A DNA stretch of 64,000 bases from PALSA-911 sp963839645 (GTDB taxonomy: Bacteria > Pseudomonadota > Alphaproteobacteria > Acetobacterales > Acetobacteraceae): contig CAWIVZ010000001.1 of NCBI GenBank assembly GCA_963839645.1, positions 496,001 through 560,000 on the forward strand, written 5' to 3'. Positions 60,258 to 64,000 of the stretch are shown here, in pieces; positions within the stretch are counted from its first letter, which is position 1; the number at the start of each line of letters is the position of its first letter. A program made the translations under genes and the position numbers. The notes under the pieces were generated by a model, which was not told the origin of the DNA, searched no databases, and saw only the letters and a list, made by a program, of their open reading frames with translations.

Positions 60258-61280
60258 GTGCCCCCATCCGCCCCGTCATCCTCAATCGCGGGGAAGGTCA
60301 AGCCGCACAAGCGATCCCTGCCGCTGCGCGTCGGCACCCGCCGCTCGCCGCTGGCCCTGGTGCAGACCCGCTTCTTCCTGGAAATCCTGCGCCATTTCTG
60401 CCCGGTGCTGCGCACGCCGATGTTCGGCGACCAGGACGTGTTCGAGGAACACGCCATCAACACCACCGGCGACGTGGTGCAGGACCGCACCCTGGCCGAG
60501 ATCGGCGGCAAGGGCCTGTTCGCCAAGGAAATCCATGAAGCCCTGGCCGACGGCCGGGTCGATTTCGCCGTGCACAGCCTGAAGGACCTGGAAACCGAAC
60601 TCCCCGCCGGCATCGTGCTGGCCTGCACCCTGAAGCGGGAGGACGCGCGCGATGTGCTGATCCTCGGCCCGGCCTGCCAGGCCGCCGCGATCGATCCCGC
60701 CAATCCCTTCGCCGCGCTGCCCCCGGGCGCGATCATCGGCACCGCCTCCGTCCGCCGTCAGGCGCAATTGCTGCATGCCAGGCCCGACCTCACCTGCGTG
60801 ACGATCCGCGGCAACGTGCAGACACGGCTGTCCAAGGTGGCCAACGGCGACTGCGCGGCCTCCCTGCTGGCGCTGGCCGGGCTGAAGCGCCTGGGGCTGG
60901 AGGATCGCGCCGGCGTGATCCTCGAACCCGACATCATGCTGCCCGCCGCCTGCCAGGGCATCGTCGGCATCACCGTGCGGGCCGACGACGTCGCCCTGCT
61001 GGAGATGCTGTCCGGCATCGAGGACCCCGAGGCCAAGGCCGTCTCCACCGCCGAGCGGGCGCTGCTGGCCGAGCTGGACGGCTCCTGCCGCACGCCGATC
61101 GGCGGCCATGCGCGCCTGCTCGCGGACGGCGAGCTGCATCTGACCGGCCTGGTGGCGCGGGCGGACGGATCGTTCCTGCTCAGGCGCAGCCTGCGCGGCC
61201 CGGTGGCCGACGCGGCGCGGATCGGGGCGGAACTCGGCGCCAGCCTGCGCGCCGACAGCCCGCGCGACGTCTTCGCCTGA
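60258..61280 (+). CDS. hemC: Porphobilinogen deaminase
   Basis: HemC, about 340 aa, polymerises four porphobilinogens to hydroxymethylbilane in heme synthesis. The core begins LPLRVGTRRSPLALVQTRFF. It has GGKGLFAKEIHEALADGRVD, VHSLKDLETELPAGI, and the dipyrromethane-binding Cys in LDGSCRTPIGGHA. The in-frame start is a GTG at 60258; an ATG at 60224 (MTVAQPPSAPIC) is out of frame by one base, so the real start may lie there with another base slip near 60285. Divergent from tsaD; coupled to hemD 7 nt on. Confidence 0.93.
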   Translation: MPPSAPSSSIAGKVKPHKRSLPLRVGTRRSPLALVQTRFFLEILRHFCPVLRTPMFGDQDVFEEHAINTTGDVVQDRTLAEIGGKGLFAKEIHEALADGRVDFAVHSLKDLETELPAGIVLACTLKREDARDVLILGPACQAAAIDPANPFAALPPGAIIGTASVRRQAQLLHARPDLTCVTIRGNVQTRLSKVANGDCAASLLALAGLKRLGLEDRAGVILEPDIMLPAACQGIVGITVRADDVALLEMLSGIEDPEAKAVSTAERALLAELDGSCRTPIGGHARLLADGELHLTGLVARADGSFLLRRSLRGPVADAARIGAELGASLRADSPRDVFA

Positions 61281-61287
61281 TCGCCCG

Positions 61288-62015
61288 ATGACCGGGGACG
61301 CAGGCCGGTCGATCCTGATCACCCGTCCGGAGCCAGGCGGCAGCGAGACCGCCGGGCGGCTACGCGCCCTGGGCCTGGAGCCGGTGCTGGCGCCGCTGCT
61401 GAACATCCGGCTGCTGCCCGCGCCGCTGCCCCACGCGCCGCCATCCAGGCGATCCTCGCCACCAGCGGCAACGCGATTGCCGGACTTGCAGCGATCGAAC
61501 CGGCAAAACTCGATCGTTCCCGCCCGCTGCTTGCCGTCGGCGACGCGACCGCCGCGCGGGCCCGCGCCGCCGGCTTCACCGCCGCCGAAAGCGCCTGCGG
61601 GGACGCCGCGGACCTCGCTTCCCTGGCGCGAAGGCGGCTCGATCCCGCCGCCGGGCCGCTGCTGCTCGCCTGCGGGCGCGGCCACGGGCTGGAACTGGCG
61701 GCGGCGCTGCGCCGGAGCGGCTTCCGGGTGCTGCGCCGCACGGTCTATGCCGCCGAACCCGTCCGCGCCCTGCCCGAACCGGCCAGCCAGGCCCTGCGTT
61801 CGGACCGGCTGCGCGCGGCGCTGTTTTTTTCCGCCGAAACCGCCCGGCGCTTCGTCGCGCTGGTCCGGCTTGCGGGCCTGACGAATTCCGTCCGGGAGGT
61901 CAGCGCCTTGGCTATCAGCGCACCTGCCGGCGTGGCATTATCCCCGCTCCCATGGGGCGAGCTGTTGATCGCTGCCAGACCCAACCAGGACGAATTATTG
62001 GCCCTGCTGCAATGA
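61288..62015 (+). CDS. hemD: Uroporphyrinogen-III synthase (frame broken)
   Basis: HemD cyclises hydroxymethylbilane to uroporphyrinogen III. It opens MTGDAGRSILITRPEPGGSE and LGLEPVLAPLLNIRLLPA, then slips one base near 61430. The second frame gives AIQAILATSGNAIAGLAAIE, VGDATAARARAAGFTAAES, and later ALFFSAETARRFVALVRLAG. It ends overlapping the mitofilin-like gene (ATGA). Sequence is poorly conserved in this family, but order, neighbours and the TSGNA and SAETA motifs support it. Confidence 0.85.
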
Positions 62016-62944
62016 CAGAACCCGCCCCGCCGCCGCCAAAGGCCCCCTCGCCGAAGCCGTCCCCAGCGGCGATCGCGGCGCGAGAGGTCGTTCCTCCGGC
62101 AGCCCAGCCCCGCTCGCTCGTGCTGCCGGTGCTGTATTTCCTCGGCTTCGCCGTCCTCGCGGGCGCGATCGCCTGGATGTGGCAGAACCCGCCGCAGCCG
62201 CCCGGGCCTCCGGCGGGCGCGCTGCAGAACCGGCTGGACGCGATAGAAGCCCGTCTGGCCCGGCTGGAGGCCCGCCCCGAACCCCGCCAGGCCCCGGCAT
62301 TCGACCCCGCGCCGCTGCTCGCGCGCCTGTCGGCGCTGGAAGCGCAGACCCCAGCCACCGCTCCCACCCCATCCGCCGAAGCCGCGCCGGACCTCGCCCC
62401 GCTCGAAGCCCGCATCGCCGCCCTGGAGGCACGTCCGGCCACCAGCCCGGCCGACGCCGCGCTGGCCCGGCGGATCGAGCGGATCGCCACCATCCAGGCC
62501 GCCTCGGTGTCGCTGGATGCCGGCCGCAAGCTGGGCAAGCTGGCCGATGCGCCGCCCGCCCTGCAGCGTTTCGCCGACACCGACCCGCCGACCGAGGCCA
62601 GCCTTCGCCTGACCTTCCCAGCCGCGGCGCAGGCCGCCCTGACGGCCAGCCGGCCGATCAATCCGGAACTGCCGGTGCTGTCGCGCATCTGGGGCCGGCT
62701 GCAGGAACTGATCACCATCCGCCAGGGCGACCGCGTGCTGGTCGGCGATCCCGCCGCCGGCGTGGTGGCGGCGGCCAGGCGGGCGCTGGATGCCGGCGAC
62801 CTCGCCGGCGCCGTCAGCGCGCTGGACCGGCTGAACCCGCCCGCCGCGCAGGCCATGTCGGACTGGACCGCCTCGGCCAAGGCCCTGCTGGACGCCCGCG
62901 CCGCGCTGGCCGGCATGGCCGCAAGCGCGGCGGCGCCCCGCTGA
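62012..62944 (+). CDS. Mitofilin/HemX-like membrane protein
   Basis: A 310-aa protein of the alphaproteobacterial mitofilin-like (COG4223) family found between hemD and hemY. A Pro-rich cytoplasmic start is followed by one membrane helix (SLVLPVLYFLGFAVLAGAIAW), a coiled coil with ALEARIAALEARPATS-like repeats, and a C-terminal helical domain (FPAAAQAALTASRPINPELP, WGRLQELITIRQGD). Homologues relate to mitochondrial Mic60, which shapes membranes. Start and stop overlap both neighbours, so the operon is tightly coupled. Confidence 0.85.
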   Translation: MTEPAPPPPKAPSPKPSPAAIAAREVVPPAAQPRSLVLPVLYFLGFAVLAGAIAWMWQNPPQPPGPPAGALQNRLDAIEARLARLEARPEPRQAPAFDPAPLLARLSALEAQTPATAPTPSAEAAPDLAPLEARIAALEARPATSPADAALARRIERIATIQAASVSLDAGRKLGKLADAPPALQRFADTDPPTEASLRLTFPAAAQAALTASRPINPELPVLSRIWGRLQELITIRQGDRVLVGDPAAGVVAAARRALDAGDLAGAVSALDRLNPPAAQAMSDWTASAKALLDARAALAGMAASAAAPR

Positions 62945-64000
62945 TGCGGCAGGTCTTTCGCCTGCTGCTGCTGGGCATCCTGATCGTCGGCATCGGACTG
63001 ATCGTGGCGGCGGTACCCGGCCGGGTCACGGCCGAGATCGGTTCCATTTCGGTCGATTTCTCCACCGCGTTCGCGGTCGTGGTACTGCTGGTCCTGGCGG
63101 TGCTGACGCATCTGCTGCTCGGCATGGTGCGCCTGCCCGGCCGCGTCGGCGGCCTGTTCGGCCGCCGCTCCCGCCGCAAGGGCGACCTCGCCACCACCCG
63201 CGCCCTGGTGGCCCTGGCCGCCGCCGATCCCGCCAACGCCCGCAAGCAGGCCCACCGCGCCCGCCGCCTGCTCGGCGACACCCCGCAGACCCTGCTGCTC
63301 ACCGCCGAGGCCGCCCGGCTCTCCGGGCGCGACGAAGACGCCACCGAAGCCCTGTCGGCGCTCGCGAAGCACGAACACGCCGCCTTCCTCGGCCTGCGCG
63401 GACAGCTGCGCCAGGCCATCGCGAAATCCGACTGGCAAACCGCCAGCGACCTCGCCGCCAAGGCCGAGGCCGCCTATCCCGGCGCCGCCTGGCTGCGCGA
63501 GGAACGCGCCCGGCTGGCGATCCGCGGCGAGGACTGGACCGCCGCCATGCGCCTGACCAACGACCCCGTGGCAAAAGCCGCCCTCGGCACCGCAGCCGCC
63601 GAGGCGGCAAACGATCCGACCCGCGCCACGGACCTGGCGCGCCAGGCCTGGGAAGCGGACGCCTCCCTCGCCCCCGCGGCCCTGGCCTACGCCCGCAAGC
63701 TGCGCGAAGCCGGCGACGCGCGCCGGGCCGAGCGGGTGATCGCCGATACCTGGGCGATCCGCCCGCATCCCGACCTCGCCGATTTCGTCCTGCACGCCAC
63801 CACCCACCCGGCCGATGCCCTGCCGGCCGCCCGCAAGCTGGCCGCCGCCAATCCCGGCCACGCGGAATCGCATTTGCTGCTGGCCCGCGCGGCGCTGGCC
63901 GGCGGATCGGTGACGGAAGCCCGCCGCGAGGCCCAGGCCGCGCGCGACGCCGGGCTGAACCAGCGGCGGCTGTTCCTGCTGATGGCGGCGATCGAGGAAA
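62944..64000 (+). CDS. hemY: HemY-like membrane TPR protein (3' end outside window)
   Basis: HemY N-terminal family protein, at least 352 aa in the window. It starts at 62944 overlapping the previous stop (TGATG). Two membrane helices (FRLLLLGILIVGIGLIVAAV and AFAVVVLLVLAVLTHLLLG) are followed by basic residues and TPR-like helices (ARKQAHRARRLLGDTPQTLL, AAFLGLRGQLRQAIAKSDW). This proteobacterial HemY is not the protoporphyrinogen oxidase of Bacillus; it is thought to organise late tetrapyrrole synthesis at the membrane. The frame is open to the window end. Confidence 0.88.
   Translation, partial: MRQVFRLLLLGILIVGIGLIVAAVPGRVTAEIGSISVDFSTAFAVVVLLVLAVLTHLLLGMVRLPGRVGGLFGRRSRRKGDLATTRALVALAAADPANARKQAHRARRLLGDTPQTLLLTAEAARLSGRDEDATEALSALAKHEHAAFLGLRGQLRQAIAKSDWQTASDLAAKAEAAYPGAAWLREERARLAIRGEDWTAAMRLTNDPVAKAALGTAAAEAANDPTRATDLARQAWEADASLAPAALAYARKLREAGDARRAERVIADTWAIRPHPDLADFVLHATTHPADALPAARKLAAANPGHAESHLLLARAALAGGSVTEARREAQAARDAGLNQRRLFLLMAAIEE

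Noticed and set aside
61915..63873. A 652-codon open frame on the minus strand across the mitofilin-like and hemY genes.
   Set aside because: The plus-strand genes have overlapping starts and stops and recognisable domains. The antisense frame is Gly/Ala/Arg-rich without motifs.
1..64000. CRISPR arrays, rRNA and tRNA genes.
   Set aside because: No regularly spaced direct repeats and no rRNA or tRNA sequence were recognised on reading both strands. A computed scan was not possible.

Overview
The window looks like chromosomal DNA of a high-GC alphaproteobacterium, most likely in the Acetobacteraceae/Rhodospirillales. Supporting markers are GcrA, the short alphaproteobacterial HprK next to RapZ and an EIIA-Man protein, a PmtA-type phospholipid methyltransferase, a ctaC-ctaD-ctaB-ctaG oxidase cluster, and hemC-hemD followed by a mitofilin-like gene and hemY. 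This assignment is inferred from gene content and order; no database search was made.

Layout. 1-2 kb: PTS-type regulatory genes (EIIA, rapZ, hprK). 2-4 kb: a PLP dehydratase and an enoyl-CoA hydratase, translationally coupled. 3.9-8.4 kb: aa3-type cytochrome oxidase cluster on the minus strand. 8.5-16 kb: pmtA, a cold-shock gene, gcrA, a formamidase-family gene, tatA, a CHAP lipoprotein, a class III CoA-transferase and an amidase with a small partner gene. 16.3-26.4 kb: a compositionally different surface-glycan island (GtrII-like and GT-C-like membrane proteins, four glycosyltransferase genes, one fused to an FkbM methyltransferase). 26.4-48.7 kb: a mosaic of core genes (queC, moeB, rnd, aspS), a three-gene cobalt nitrile hydratase/thiocyanate hydrolase-like operon, IS3 and IS5 remnants, a 1161-residue methyltransferase-GT2-GT4 protein, an inverted pair of about 0.9-kb repeats carrying an orphan gene, and a RAYT gene flanked by REP palindromes. 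48.8-53.3 kb: isocitrate lyase with a clear terminator, a tautomerase, a metallo-beta-lactamase-fold protein, a GST and a cyclase-family hydrolase. 53.4-64 kb: envelope and housekeeping genes (a YidB-like gene, trpS, murJ, gpsA, rlmJ, tsaD, hemC, hemD, a mitofilin-like gene, hemY).

Caution on sequence quality. About fifteen genes, including the essential trpS, gpsA, tsaD and hemD, carry a one-base frame break in this sequence. The simplest reading is residual indel error in the assembly, not mass pseudogenisation. These genes are given with full extents and marked as frameshifted.

The items most worth following up are the split-beta cobalt hydratase operon (34816-36028), with an Arg where nitrile hydratases usually have Trp; the two multi-enzyme glycan polypeptides (22060-24717 and 42599-46084); the 74-bp inverted repeats enclosing 216 bp at the edge of the glycan island (17688-18051); the inverted 0.9-kb repeats bracketing 18.5 kb; and a family of modular nested palindromes that fill intergenic gaps (27924-28131 and 57008-57308).
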